Shown in pieces: positions 1 to 8,920 of a stretch of DNA of 64,000 nucleotides (positions are counted from its first letter, which is position 1; the number at the start of each line of letters is the position of its first letter). A program made the position numbers and the translations under genes. This DNA comes from Streptomyces sp. CNQ-509. Lineage in GTDB: Bacteria; Actinomycetota; Actinomycetes; Streptomycetales; Streptomycetaceae. The DNA lies in NCBI RefSeq assembly GCF_001011035.1, contig NZ_CP011492.1, forward strand, positions 5,377,001 to 5,441,000, in the 5' to 3' direction. The notes under the pieces were generated by a model, which had not been told where the DNA came from, did no database searches, and saw only the letters and a list, made by a program, of their open reading frames with translations.

Positions 1-135
1 CCTGCTGGCCGGACCGTGCGTTGGGGGAGACGGAAGTGCTACGGACGAGGTAAGGATGCCGGCGGGGATGGTTCCGCTGAATGCGGGAGAATACCGGTCG
101 GATGAGCTTATCCGGAGCTAACGGGCGAGGTGGAT

Positions 136-936
136 ATGGTAGGGGGCCTACTGGACACCACCAGAGCCACCAGGGGAGGTGCGGCCGCGTCCGGCGAAAG
201 GGGCACCCTTCGGCGATTCCGCCGAGGGTCCCGGGCACCGGATGAGCCGAAATCCGTGACCGACACTGCTGACGACCACAGCCACGCCACCGACACCGTG
301 ACCGTTGCCGGATTCTCCGCGTTCCCGGCCGACGACGCGTCGTCCAAGGGGTGGACTCCGCCTTCGTGGGAGGAGATCGTCAGCACCCACAGCGGTCGCG
401 TCTACCGTCTCGCCTATCGCCTCACCGGGAACCGGCACGACGCCGAGGACCTCACGCAGGAGGTCTTCATCCGCGTCTTCCGGTCGCTGTCGACGTACAC
501 CCCGGGGACGTTCGAGGGCTGGCTGCACCGCATCACCACGAACCTCTTCCTCGACCAGGTGCGGCGCAAGCAGCGCATCCGGTTCGACGCGCTCGGGGAC
601 GACGCCGCGGAGCGGCTGCCGAGCCGCGAGCCGTCGCCGCAGCAGCACTTCAACGACACGCACTTCGACGCCGACGTCCAGCAGGCGCTGGACACCCTCG
701 CGCCCGAGTTCCGGGCCGCGGTGGTGCTGTGCGACATCGAGGGCCTGTCGTACGAGGAGATCGCCGCCACCCTGGGCGTCAAGCTGGGCACGGTCCGCAG
801 CCGGATCCACCGCGGCCGTTCCCACCTGCGCAAGGCGCTCAAGCACCGCTCCCCGGAGGCGAGGGCCGAGCAGCGCGCGCTCGCCGGGGCGGGGCAGGGC
901 GCCTACGGCTCGGACGAGGAGGGCGGAACGCTGTGA
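136..936 (+). CDS. sigE: ECF RNA polymerase sigma factor, SigE type
   Basis: Group 4 (ECF) sigma factor of 266 aa that directs RNA polymerase to envelope-stress promoters. Region 2 lies around residues 88-150, with a helix rich in AEDLTQEVF, and region 4 around 197-235, with a helix-turn-helix SYEEIAATLGVKLGTVRSRI. About 80 residues of low-complexity sequence precede region 2. I chose ATG 136 because GAGG at 127-130 is well spaced; GTG 130 is the alternative. The stop overlaps the next gene's GTG in a GTGA motif, so factor and anti-factor are probably translated together. The neighbours (anti-sigma, HtrA, TatB) match the M. tuberculosis sigE locus. This is not the S. coelicolor gene named sigE. 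Confidence 0.93.
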   Translation: MVGGLLDTTRATRGGAAASGERGTLRRFRRGSRAPDEPKSVTDTADDHSHATDTVTVAGFSAFPADDASSKGWTPPSWEEIVSTHSGRVYRLAYRLTGNRHDAEDLTQEVFIRVFRSLSTYTPGTFEGWLHRITTNLFLDQVRRKQRIRFDALGDDAAERLPSREPSPQQHFNDTHFDADVQQALDTLAPEFRAAVVLCDIEGLSYEEIAATLGVKLGTVRSRIHRGRSHLRKALKHRSPEARAEQRALAGAGQGAYGSDEEGGTL

Positions 937-1748
937 GCAGCGTGGGCGGGCTGTCGCCCGCCGAGCAGCACCTGGGCGAGGCGCTGGCGGCGCTGGTCGA
1001 CGGGGAACTGCCCCACGACTCGCGGGACCGCGTGCTGGCCCATCTGGCGACGTGTCCCCGGTGCAAGGCAGAGGCCGACGAGCAGCGCCGGCTCAAGAGC
1101 GTGTTCTCCGCCGCCGCCCCGCCCGCGCCCTCCGACGGGCTGCTGGCCCGGCTGGAGAACCTGCCGGGTGTCGACCTCGACGACGCCGCCCGCCGGTCGC
1201 CCTTCGCGGGCGGAGCCGGCGGCAGTGCGCGTACGGGCAGCAGGACCGGCGGTGCCCGCCCGGCCAGGACCGGCGGCTTCGGCGGCGGCATCCTCGGCGG
1301 CGCCGTGCTCGACGGCGGCACCGGGTTCCCGATCCACGAGGTCGAGCGGCCCTCCGCCGCCCGCGGGCGGCGCTTCGCGTTCGCCGCCGCCGGCGCGGTC
1401 TCCTTCGCCGCCCTCGCCCTCGGCGGCGCGCTGCCCATCGAGTCGGCCGTCGACCCCTCGGGCGGCTCCCCTGCGGTCACCCCCGGCGACCGCGGCGAGC
1501 CCGCGCGCTATTCGTACGACCCCCAGCTCTCCACCTCGGGCGGCGCACAGGACGCGGGCCCGGTCCAGCCGTACAGCACGCAGAGCGGCCCCCTTCAGTT
1601 GGCCGCCTCAGCGACGGCTGCCACGACCGCGACGCCGCAGCCGCCGCTGCTCTCCGTCTTCGCGGTCACCGAGCCGTCGGCGTCCGAGCCGCCGGCGTCC
1701 GCACCGCAGACCGCGCTGAGCGGGATGAACACCCCGTCGCCGCAGTGA
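933..1748 (+). CDS. anti-sigma factor with zinc-finger (ZAS) domain and one membrane segment
   Basis: Predicted negative regulator of the sigma factor encoded just upstream; 271 aa. The N-terminal domain holds the zinc anti-sigma signature H37-x3-C41-x2-C44. A Gly/Ala/Arg-rich linker follows, then one hydrophobic segment near residues 147-166 and an extracytoplasmic tail rich in Ser, Pro and Ala. The topology fits an RseA-like membrane anti-sigma factor that is released or degraded under stress. The GTG start overlaps the sigma gene stop. A hairpin terminator follows directly, so htrA is probably also expressed separately. Confidence 0.88.
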   Translation: MSSVGGLSPAEQHLGEALAALVDGELPHDSRDRVLAHLATCPRCKAEADEQRRLKSVFSAAAPPAPSDGLLARLENLPGVDLDDAARRSPFAGGAGGSARTGSRTGGARPARTGGFGGGILGGAVLDGGTGFPIHEVERPSAARGRRFAFAAAGAVSFAALALGGALPIESAVDPSGGSPAVTPGDRGEPARYSYDPQLSTSGGAQDAGPVQPYSTQSGPLQLAASATAATTATPQPPLLSVFAVTEPSASEPPASAPQTALSGMNTPSPQ

Positions 1749-1753
1749 CCCCC

Positions 1754-1784
1754 CCTCGGGGCCGGCGGGACGTCGGCCCCGAGG
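1754..1784 (+). terminator. hairpin terminator after the anti-sigma gene
   Basis: An 11-bp GC-rich stem, CCTCGGGGCCG paired with CGGCCCCGAGG around a 9-nt loop, starts 6 nt after the stop codon. There is no U-tract, as is common in streptomycetes. Confidence 0.6.
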
Positions 1785-1972
1785 CGATGCGCGGAACCGC
1801 ATGCACCTGATTGAATCGCTGGGGCGTGTCTGGCAAATGGCGCCGTCCGCCCTCTGGGCGGGCGCCGCGGCGGGATGTGCCAGGCGCGGCCTAGGGCCGC
1901 CCGGCGGGTGAGCAACAACTGCGGGCCGCGACGGTCTGCGCCCGAGTCGCATGCGGAACGTGTGGGGAGAAC

Positions 1973-4846
1973 ATGGACCAGGGGAAGCCGAGTTGGTGGA
2001 GGCAGGAGCCCGGCGAGCCTCCGCGCGAGGCCGAGTCGGACACCGCCGGACCGCCCACCGACTCCGACGCCTACGCGCAACCGGCGCCTCCGCCGGCGGA
2101 CGCGGGCCCACCACCGGGATACGACCCGGAGGTGGATCAGTTGCGCCGGGTCCGGGAGGCGCTGCGGGAGTGGCGCGACGGGGAGGACGACTACCACAGG
2201 GACCGGAGCCGGGCCGCCGCCGGGAGCGCGGCTGACGGCGGTCCCGCGGACGCCTCGGTGCCCGCGCCGGGGGGTGCGGAGACTCCGGCCGACGGCGTGG
2301 CCGTCCCCGCGGAGAGCGGGCCGGGTGGCAGTAGCCGGGAGCCGGTCCGGGCCGCGGATGCGGACAGCGCGGTGGAGCAGGATGCGGGCGGGCAGGACGT
2401 GACGGCGCCGGGTGGGCGGCCGGCTCCGGAGAGCGCCACGCCGGCGGGCACCGGGGCGGACGCCGCATCCGTGCCGGAACGGACAGAGGCCGCCGGAGTG
2501 GGCGGGCCGGGGGGAACGCCGCGCGCGGACGAGGATGCCGTACGGAGCGCGGACGCTTCCGCCGGCTCCGCCGTCACGGCCGCGGACCTTCCCGGTCCGC
2601 GGGTCGCGGAGACCGGCGGGCCGGCGGCGGCGGACACGGGCGCGCTCCCGACGCGCACCCGCGCGGGGGATACGCCGGGCCCGGCAGCCGCGGACCGCGC
2701 CCCCGGGACCGAGGGGCCGGGAACGGAGCCGCGTGCCCTTCCGGCCAGGACCGCGACCCCTGCCGCGGAAGGCCCGGCGGCGGAGCCCTCTCCGCCCGGT
2801 CCGGGGCAGGACCAGGACGGTGCCGCGGCGGATGCCGGGAGCCCGGAGGAACGCCCCTGGGAGGTCGGCGTGCGGCCGTACCCGGGTGCCGCGGAGGCCG
2901 GGGCCGAGGGCTCGCCGGGCGGCAGAGGCATACCCGCCGCGGTGTCCGCCGTGGCGGGCGCCCGCGCCGGCAGAGCCGCCCTCCCGCAGCAGGACGAACG
3001 GGCCACCACGCCCGGGACACCGGCGGAGCCCGCAGACGCCCCCCAGAACGCCGCGGAGCCCCCGCGGCCGGCCGTCCCCCCGGCCGGTGACCGCGCGGCC
3101 GCCTCCGGCCGGGAGAGCACCGCGAAGACACCGGGCGACGCCGCGGCGCGGACGGACGCTCCCGAGGGATCCGGCGACGCGGGCGCCTTCGGCCCCCCGC
3201 CTTCGGACGAGTCGCACCGCGAGGTGGCCGACCGGCCGCCCGCCGCCGGGCCCCGCGAGGGCGTGGAGGACGACGACACCACGCAGCTCGCCGTCATCTC
3301 CGAGTCCGGCGCCCCGCCCTCCGGGGACCTCCCCGGCCCGCGGCGGCCCGCGGCCGACGCGCCCGCACCGCGGCGCCCCGCACCCGCCGACACGCGCCAT
3401 CCCGCCCCGCAGGGCGCCCACCCCGCCCACCCCGGTGCGCAGGGCGCCCCCGGCCCGCAGCCCCGGCCCCGCGCGCCGTACGGGCCCGGCGCGCAGGCCC
3501 CCGTACCCGGCGCGACGCCGGCCGGCGGCGCACCCCCGGGCGAGTACGGCCCGCAGGGGGCCGGGCGGCCTCCCGGCGCGCACCCGCCCGCGGCCTCCGG
3601 CGCGCCGGGCCCCGGCGGCCCCGCGCCCTACGGCGCCCACCCGCAGGGCGCCCCCCAGGGCGGCCAGTGGCAGCGCTACGACCCCTGGGCGCCCGCGCAC
3701 GCGGCACACGCGCCGGAGCGGCGCAAGGGGCGCCTGGCGACCCTCGTCGGTGCGCTCGTCATCGCGCTCGTCGCCGGCGGCATCGGCGGTGCCCTGGGCA
3801 GCTACATCGAGCGCAACGGCACCCCGGGACAGCTCGAACTCGACCAGTCCTCCGCCGCCGACGACGGCGGCAAGCGCCCGCCCGGCAGCGTCGCCGGGAT
3901 CGCCAGGTCCGCGCTGCCCGGGGTCGTGACGCTGCGCGTCAGCGGCGTCGCCGAGCAGAGCACCGGCACCGGCTTCGTCCTCGACAAGCGCGGGCACATC
4001 CTCACCAACAACCACGTCGTGCAGCCCGCGGACGAGGGCGGCGACATAACGGTGACGTTCAGCGGCGGCGAGTCCAAGTCCGCCGAGGTCGTCGGCGGCG
4101 ACGCCGGCTACGACCTCGCCGTCGTACGCGTCAAGGGGGTTTCCGGGCTGAAGCCGCTGCCCCTCGGCAACTCACGTTCCGTCGCCGTCGGCGACCCCGT
4201 CGTCGCCATCGGCGCTCCGTACGACCTGCCCAACACCGTCACCTCCGGGATCATCAGCGCCAAGGAGCGCCCCATCACCGCGGGCGGCGAGCAGGGCGAC
4301 GGCAGCGACATCTCATACGTCAACGCCCTGCAGACCGACGCGCCGATCAACCCCGGCAACTCCGGCGGCCCGCTCCTGGACCTCGAAGGCCGCGTGATCG
4401 GCATCAACAGCGCCATCCGCGCCGCCGACAACGGCAGCGGCGAGCCGCAGACCGAGCAGGGCGGCAGCATCGGCCTGGGCTTCGCCATCCCGGTCAACAA
4501 GGGCGCGGACGTCGCCGAGGAGCTGATCAACACCGGCAAGGCCACGCACCCCGTCATCGGCGTGACGCTCAACATGCAGTACACCGGCGACGGCGCGCAG
4601 GTCGGCACCTCCGCGGAGGAGGGCGGCACCGAGCCCGTCACCCCGGGCGGCCCCGCCGACAGCGCGGGCATCGAGCCGGGGGACGTCATCACCGGTGTCG
4701 ACGGCGAAGCCGTGCACAACGGCGAGGAGTTGATCGTCAAGATCCGCAGCCGCAGCCCCGGCGAGGACCTGAGCCTGACCGTCGAGCGTGACGGCGAGGA
4801 GCTGACCGTCGACGTCACCCTCGGCGAGGGCGACTCCACCGACTGA
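1973..4846 (+). CDS. htrA: HtrA/DegP-type membrane serine protease with PDZ domain
   Basis: Membrane-anchored trypsin-like protease of 957 aa for extracytoplasmic protein quality control. Residues 1-585 are a very long Ala/Pro/Gly/Glu-rich, probably disordered cytoplasmic region. One membrane segment follows at about 588-611. The protease domain shows the full triad: H681 in NNHVV, D714 in YDLAVV and S797 in GNSGGP. A PDZ domain occupies about 835-957, with a GPADSAGIEPGDVI carboxylate-binding region. ATG 1973 is preceded by GGGGAGA. The N-terminal region is far longer than in typical HtrA proteins, whose cytoplasmic part is usually under 200 residues. A perfect palindrome closes the transcript. 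Confidence 0.92.
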   Translation: MDQGKPSWWRQEPGEPPREAESDTAGPPTDSDAYAQPAPPPADAGPPPGYDPEVDQLRRVREALREWRDGEDDYHRDRSRAAAGSAADGGPADASVPAPGGAETPADGVAVPAESGPGGSSREPVRAADADSAVEQDAGGQDVTAPGGRPAPESATPAGTGADAASVPERTEAAGVGGPGGTPRADEDAVRSADASAGSAVTAADLPGPRVAETGGPAAADTGALPTRTRAGDTPGPAAADRAPGTEGPGTEPRALPARTATPAAEGPAAEPSPPGPGQDQDGAAADAGSPEERPWEVGVRPYPGAAEAGAEGSPGGRGIPAAVSAVAGARAGRAALPQQDERATTPGTPAEPADAPQNAAEPPRPAVPPAGDRAAASGRESTAKTPGDAAARTDAPEGSGDAGAFGPPPSDESHREVADRPPAAGPREGVEDDDTTQLAVISESGAPPSGDLPGPRRPAADAPAPRRPAPADTRHPAPQGAHPAHPGAQGAPGPQPRPRAPYGPGAQAPVPGATPAGGAPPGEYGPQGAGRPPGAHPPAASGAPGPGGPAPYGAHPQGAPQGGQWQRYDPWAPAHAAHAPERRKGRLATLVGALVIALVAGGIGGALGSYIERNGTPGQLELDQSSAADDGGKRPPGSVAGIARSALPGVVTLRVSGVAEQSTGTGFVLDKRGHILTNNHVVQPADEGGDITVTFSGGESKSAEVVGGDAGYDLAVVRVKGVSGLKPLPLGNSRSVAVGDPVVAIGAPYDLPNTVTSGIISAKERPITAGGEQGDGSDISYVNALQTDAPINPGNSGGPLLDLEGRVIGINSAIRAADNGSGEPQTEQGGSIGLGFAIPVNKGADVAEELINTGKATHPVIGVTLNMQYTGDGAQVGTSAEEGGTEPVTPGGPADSAGIEPGDVITGVDGEAVHNGEELIVKIRSRSPGEDLSLTVERDGEELTVDVTLGEGDSTD

Positions 4847-4870
4847 CCCCTGCCAAACGACCCCAAACAC

Positions 4871-4912
4871 CCGCATCGGCCGCGGTGGACCAGTCCACCG
4901 CGGCCGATGCGG
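4871..4912. terminator. perfect 20-bp palindromic terminator between htrA and tatB
   Basis: Twenty bases (4871-4890) are followed by CA and then their exact reverse complement (4893-4912), starting 24 nt after the htrA stop. It is among the strongest hairpins in the window. Confidence 0.8.
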
Positions 4913-5003
4913 TACTCCCGGGGAGGCGGGGTCGCCAGGTACCGTGAGAGTCGCCCGGACCTGCCGGCAGCGGGCCGACGGACAGGACAGCAAGGAGTGC
5001 CAG

Positions 5004-5480
5004 GTGTTCTTCGACATAGGACCCCTCGAGCTGATCGCTCTCATCATCCTGGCCACGATCGTCTTCGGCCCCGACAAGCTGCCCAAGGTCATCCAGGACA
5101 CGATGCGGTTCATCCGCAAGGTCCGGGAGTTCTCCGACTCGGCCAAGGAGGACATCCGCAAGGAGCTGGGCCCGGAGTTCAAGGACTTCGAGTTCGAGGA
5201 CCTGAACCCGAAGAACTTCGCCAAGAAGCACCTCCTCGACAACGACGACCTGGGTCTGAAGGAGATCCGCAACGGCTTCGACCTCAAGAAGGAGGTCGCC
5301 GAGGTCGGCGAGGCGGCGCGCACCGTGGGGGACATCGAGGACGACGGTGCCGCGGGCGGCAAGCGGCTGAGCCTGACGAAGGAGAGCGGCGGCGGCACGG
5401 ACGCCAAGAGCGATGCCGCAGGTGAGGCCAAGGGGACGGCCACCGCCGAGCGCCCGCCGTACGACGCGGACGCCACCTGA
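5004..5480 (+). CDS. tatB: Sec-independent (Tat) translocase subunit TatB
   Basis: TatB-type subunit that helps TatC bind folded proteins carrying twin-arginine signals at the membrane; 158 aa. The very N-terminus (FFDIGPLELIALIILATIVF) is the short membrane helix, followed by the GPDKLPK hinge and the amphipathic helix typical of TatA/B. The rest is charged and soluble. The start is GTG 5004, with AAGGAGTG at 4991-4998. Longer upstream starts would put polar sequence before the membrane helix and are unlikely. The htrA-tatB neighbourhood is conserved in actinobacteria. Confidence 0.92.
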   Translation: MFFDIGPLELIALIILATIVFGPDKLPKVIQDTMRFIRKVREFSDSAKEDIRKELGPEFKDFEFEDLNPKNFAKKHLLDNDDLGLKEIRNGFDLKKEVAEVGEAARTVGDIEDDGAAGGKRLSLTKESGGGTDAKSDAAGEAKGTATAERPPYDADAT

Positions 5481-5497
5481 TCGGCTCACATATCAGA

Positions 5498-5527
5498 CCA
5501 CCTGCCTGTCCTAGCGTATGCAGGTGG
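5498..5527. terminator. possible terminator after tatB
   Basis: CCACCTGC (5498-5505) can pair with GCAGGTGG (5520-5527) around a 14-nt loop. It could equally be part of the promoter region of the next gene. Confidence 0.35.
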
Positions 5528-5644
5528 ATATCCTCCCGTGTGTCTGGGTGAGCGCCCGGCATGCGGTGTGCCAGGCGGGGCGTGCGCCCCGGCGGGGGGC
5601 GACCGCCGACTGACAGGTCCAGGCCACGAGGAGGCACCACGCTG

Positions 5645-6292
5645 ATGGAGATGACGAGCGAGGCGGAGCCCGGGGGGATGGTTCAGGAGTCCGAGCCACG
5701 CCTGGTGGACAGCTTTCTGCGGGCGTCCTTCCCCTGGTACGGGCTGGACGACGCGTTCGTGGGGCCGCGCTGGCTCCAGTCGACCGGCGGCGGCGACGGC
5801 GCGGTCGAGCACGGCACGGTGGGCCACGGGGACATGCCCTCGTACCTGGCCGAGGCCGGCATGCGCGAGCACCGCTTCGCGGTGGTCGTGACCGTCGCGA
5901 GCCGCCCCGTGCGGCGCAGCGCGGACGGCACCGGGGTGCTGGAGGCGACGTCCGTGTCGTCGGCGGCCTGGCTGGCGGGCTCCGGGCTGCTGTCGTGCAC
6001 CTGGCCGACGCAGATGGAGCGCCAGATCCGCGAGGAGTGGCTGGACCAGCAGACGTCGGTGGCCTGGGAGCTGGCCGACGACCTGGAGGGTTCCGGCTGG
6101 TCGGCGCTGTCGCTGCCGGTCGACGGCGAGGGGACGCAGTTCCACTACCGCGAGTCGGAGTTCGGCTGGGTGCTGGCGGGGACGACGCAGAACCAGGTGC
6201 ACCTGGGCGCGTACGGCCGCGGCATGAGCGCGTACGGGCTCGCGTTCTCGGTGATCAAGGACATCACGACGTACGAAGACCGCCGCGGATAG
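5645..6292 (+). CDS. conserved protein of unknown function
   Basis: A 215-aa soluble protein with no signal peptide or membrane segment. I do not recognise the family. It has many Trp residues (WYG, WLQS, WPTQM, WELADDLEGSGWSALSL). The C-terminal half, FGWVLAGTTQNQVHLGAYGRGMSAYGLAFSVI, alternates hydrophobic and polar residues like a beta-rich domain. ATG 5645 is chosen because GAGGAGG lies about 11 nt upstream; the frame stays open further upstream but without a ribosome site. It runs towards mrp with a shared hairpin terminator between them. Its position between tatB and mrp gives no functional clue. Confidence 0.8.
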   Translation: MEMTSEAEPGGMVQESEPRLVDSFLRASFPWYGLDDAFVGPRWLQSTGGGDGAVEHGTVGHGDMPSYLAEAGMREHRFAVVVTVASRPVRRSADGTGVLEATSVSSAAWLAGSGLLSCTWPTQMERQIREEWLDQQTSVAWELADDLEGSGWSALSLPVDGEGTQFHYRESEFGWVLAGTTQNQVHLGAYGRGMSAYGLAFSVIKDITTYEDRRG

Positions 6293-6308
6293 CTTCTCGC
6301 GGCGGTCC

Positions 6309-6338
6309 GGGGCGCGGATCGTGTACGAACCGCGCCCC
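6309..6338. terminator. bidirectional terminator between convergent genes
   Basis: GGGGCGCGG (6309-6317) pairs with CCGCGCCCC (6330-6338). It sits between the stops of the unknown gene (+) and mrp (-). Confidence 0.6.
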
Positions 6339-6400
6339 CCTGCTCCGTAGCGCCGGGGGCGTACGCCCCTGCCCGCGCCCGGCGGCCCGGGGCGTACCCG

Positions 6401-7537
6401 TCAGAACTTGTTGCGCGGCGTGACGCCCAGCGACATCCCCGCGAGCCCCCGCGGCCGCCCGCCGAGCCGCGCCGCGATGTCGCGCAGCGCCGCGCCCGCC
6501 GGGGACTCCGGGTCGGTGAGGACGACCGGCTTGCCCTCGTCGCCGCCGGACCGCAGCGTCACGTCGATCGGGATGGCGCCCAGGACCGGCACCTCCGCGC
6601 CCGTCGTGCGCGTCAGCCCTTCGGCGACCTGCTTGCCGCCGCCGGTGCCGAAGACGTCGACCATCTCGCCGCAGTGCGGGCACGGCAGGCCCGACATGTT
6701 CTCCACCACGCCGACGATCTTCTGGTGCGTCTGCACGGCGATCGCCCCGGCCCGCTCGGCGACCTCGGCCGCGGCCTGCTGCGGGGTGGTGACGACGAGG
6801 ATCTCGGCGTTCGGCATCAACTGCGCGACGGAGATCGCGATGTCGCCGGTGCCCGGGGGCAGGTCGAGGAGCAGCACGTCGAGGTCGCCCCAGAAGACGT
6901 CCGCGAGGAACTGCTGGAGTGCGCGGTGCAGCATCGGGCCGCGCCAGACGACCGGCGCGTTGCCCGGCGTGAACATCCCGATGGAGATGACCTTCACGTC
7001 GTGCGCCGTCGGGGGCATGATCATGTCTTCGACCTGGGTGGGCCGGGCGTCCGTGCCGAGCATGCGGGGTACGGAGTGGCCGTAGATGTCGGCGTCGACG
7101 ACCCCGACCTTCAGCCCGTCCGCCGCCATCGCCGCCGCCAGGTTGACCGTCACGGACGACTTGCCGACGCCGCCCTTGCCGGACGCCACCGCGTACACCC
7201 GGGTGAGGGAGCCGGGCTGGGCGAAGGGGATCTCGCGCTCCGCCTTGCCGTCGCGCAGGGACGCGGCGAGCGCCTTGCGCTGCTCGTCGCTCATCACGTC
7301 CAACTCGACCGTGACGGACGTCACACCCGCGACCTTCTCGACCGCGTCGGTGACCCGCGAGGTGATCGTGTCCCGCATCGGACAGCCGGCGATGGTGAGG
7401 AAGACCCCGACGGCGACCGAGCCGTCTGTCCCGATCTCGACCGACTTGACCATGCCGAGATCGGTGATCGGCCGGTGGATCTCCGGGTCGTTCACCGTCG
7501 CGAGCGCGGCGCGCACCGCCTCTTCTGTGACAGCCAT
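6401..7537 (-). CDS. mrp: Mrp/ApbC-type P-loop ATPase, iron-sulfur cluster carrier
   Basis: A 378-aa cytoplasmic ATPase that binds and transfers Fe-S clusters. An N-terminal MIP18-type domain (residues 1-100, NDPEIHRPITDLGMV and GCPMRD) precedes the deviant Walker A motif GKGGVGKS at 120-127. Further motifs are VVDADIYGHSVPRMLG, DLPPGTGD near 226-231, and the cluster-bridging pair C286-x2-C289 in LPCPHC. All expected motifs are present and the length is normal. It lies convergent to the upstream gene and back to back with the following lipoprotein gene, 71 nt apart, so the two probably have separate promoters in that gap. Confidence 0.95.
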   Translation of the reverse strand: MAVTEEAVRAALATVNDPEIHRPITDLGMVKSVEIGTDGSVAVGVFLTIAGCPMRDTITSRVTDAVEKVAGVTSVTVELDVMSDEQRKALAASLRDGKAEREIPFAQPGSLTRVYAVASGKGGVGKSSVTVNLAAAMAADGLKVGVVDADIYGHSVPRMLGTDARPTQVEDMIMPPTAHDVKVISIGMFTPGNAPVVWRGPMLHRALQQFLADVFWGDLDVLLLDLPPGTGDIAISVAQLMPNAEILVVTTPQQAAAEVAERAGAIAVQTHQKIVGVVENMSGLPCPHCGEMVDVFGTGGGKQVAEGLTRTTGAEVPVLGAIPIDVTLRSGGDEGKPVVLTDPESPAGAALRDIAARLGGRPRGLAGMSLGVTPRNKF

Positions 7538-7608
7538 GCCACAAGCGTACGGCCGAGGGCTGCGGGCGGGGAAAGCCAGGGCCCCGGGGGCCCGGTACGC
7601 TGCCGCAC

Positions 7609-8352
7609 GTGATGAGGAGATCGGCGTTCCGGATGGTGGCGTTCGCTGTCTCCGCGACCGTTCTGGCGGGCTGTGCCGAGGACGGTCCGGAGGCCGGCGA
7701 GAACGGCGTCGGGAAGCTCGCTCCCGAGAGCATCAGGGCCAAGGCGGAGAAGGCCGCGGCAGGCGCGAGTTCGGTGCGGCTGGCGGGCACGCTGGTGAGC
7801 AACGGCCAGCCGGTCAAGCTCGACATGAGGCTGTCGGCGGCCGGCGGGATAGGCGAAGTGTCCACGGGCGGCATGACGTTCTCGCTGCTCCGCGCCGAGG
7901 AGGACCTCTTCCTGAAGGCCGGCGACGAGTTCTGGCTGCACCAGGACGACGGCGAGGACGGCGACGGCAAGCCGTCCGAGTCCGACATGGCGGCGGCGCG
8001 GAAGCTCGACGGCAAGTACGTGAAGGTGCCGCCGGAGGACACCGCGTACAAGCAGCTCAGCGGCTTCACGGAGATGAAGGTGCTGCTCGACGGTCTGCTG
8101 AAGCTCGACGGCGAGCTGGCCGCGGAGAAGAACGGCGAGGTCGACGGCTTCACCACGATCCGGGTGACGGCCGACGAAGGCGTGGGCGGGGCGCTGGAGG
8201 TGGCCCTGGAGGGGCGGCCGTACCCGCTGCTGCTGGAGCGCGCGGGGGACGCGGGCGAACTGCGACTCCTGAACTGGGACGAGGAGTTCGAGGTCAACGC
8301 ACCGCGCAAGGAAGAGGTCGTGGACTACGGGAAGCAGATCTCGGCGAGCTGA
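7609..8352 (+). CDS. LppX/LprG-like lipoprotein
   Basis: A secreted lipoprotein of 247 aa. A short basic N-terminus and hydrophobic stretch end in the lipobox LAG-C22. The mature part is hydrophilic, with the pattern SVRLAGTLVSNGQPVKLDMRLS that recalls the LolA/LppX-LprG lipid-binding fold. A TACGCT box ends only about 8 nt before GTG 7609, with no ribosome site, so the mRNA is probably leaderless. ATG 7612 is an equally possible start. The overall layout resembles the lipoprotein at 37911-38636, suggesting paralogues. Its ligand is unknown; the lipid-binding role is inferred from fold resemblance only. Confidence 0.78.
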   Translation: MMRRSAFRMVAFAVSATVLAGCAEDGPEAGENGVGKLAPESIRAKAEKAAAGASSVRLAGTLVSNGQPVKLDMRLSAAGGIGEVSTGGMTFSLLRAEEDLFLKAGDEFWLHQDDGEDGDGKPSESDMAAARKLDGKYVKVPPEDTAYKQLSGFTEMKVLLDGLLKLDGELAAEKNGEVDGFTTIRVTADEGVGGALEVALEGRPYPLLLERAGDAGELRLLNWDEEFEVNAPRKEEVVDYGKQISAS

Positions 8353-8362
8353 ACCGGCCCTC

Positions 8363-8881
8363 TCAGCCGCGCCGCCGCCGGAACAGCAGCCGCGGCAGTG
8401 CCGCAGGTGCCGGCCGCCGCGTCGTCGCCGGTGTCGCCGGCGGCGGGGCGGCCAGCGAACCGGACGGCAGCCCGTCCCCGGCGACCGCCGCCCCGTCCCG
8501 TGCCAGCCGCAGCACCCGGCACTCCCGGGCCCAGCGTGCGGCGACGTGGTCGGCGTCCACGGCGTTGAGCCGCTTGCCCTTCAGCTCCTCCACGGCCGCC
8601 CGCCACGCCTCGCCCTCCGGCACCAGCTCGGTCACCCGCGCCGGCCACGCGACCAGCCGCCCGCCCTTGTCCTTGCTGCGCGCGTGCACGGTCACCACCG
8701 CCCCGTCGGCGAGCCCGAGCCCGTCGAGCGGCTGCTCGGCAGGGCCGTCGCCGACGAGGACGACGGCGCCGTCGTGCCAGACGTGCCACAGCGCGCGCTG
8801 TGTGCCGTCGGGGCCCTCGATCCACACGAGCCCGGACTTCCTGGCGGCCTCTTCTGCGAGGGCGGCGGCGATCGGCTCCAT
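8363..8881 (-). CDS. conserved protein of unknown function
   Basis: A 172-aa soluble protein. The first 110 residues look like a compact alpha/beta or split-barrel domain (LVWIEGPDGTQRALWHVWHDGAVVLVGDG, then VVTVHARSKDKGGRLVAWPARV). The tail after about 140 is Ala/Pro/Arg-rich and ends in RRRRG. I do not recognise the family with confidence. A flavin- or F420-binding split barrel is possible from the pattern but no ligand residues can be assigned. It lies 10 nt from the convergent lipoprotein stop and 39 nt beyond the corA stop on the same strand, so it could be read from the corA transcript. Confidence 0.72.
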   Translation of the reverse strand: MEPIAAALAEEAARKSGLVWIEGPDGTQRALWHVWHDGAVVLVGDGPAEQPLDGLGLADGAVVTVHARSKDKGGRLVAWPARVTELVPEGEAWRAAVEELKGKRLNAVDADHVAARWARECRVLRLARDGAAVAGDGLPSGSLAAPPPATPATTRRPAPAALPRLLFRRRRG

Positions 8882-8920
8882 GGGGCACGAGCGTAGCCGC
8901 CGGGCCCCGCGGCCGTACCC

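Noticed and set aside
1793..1835. GGAAC before htrA as a possible ECF sigma -35 element
   Set aside because: No matching -10 (GTT or CGTC) is found at the required distance.
1595..4015. An 806-codon minus-strand frame opposite the htrA N-terminal region
   Set aside because: It is low complexity with no recognisable domain and is explained by the repetitive GC-rich coding strand.
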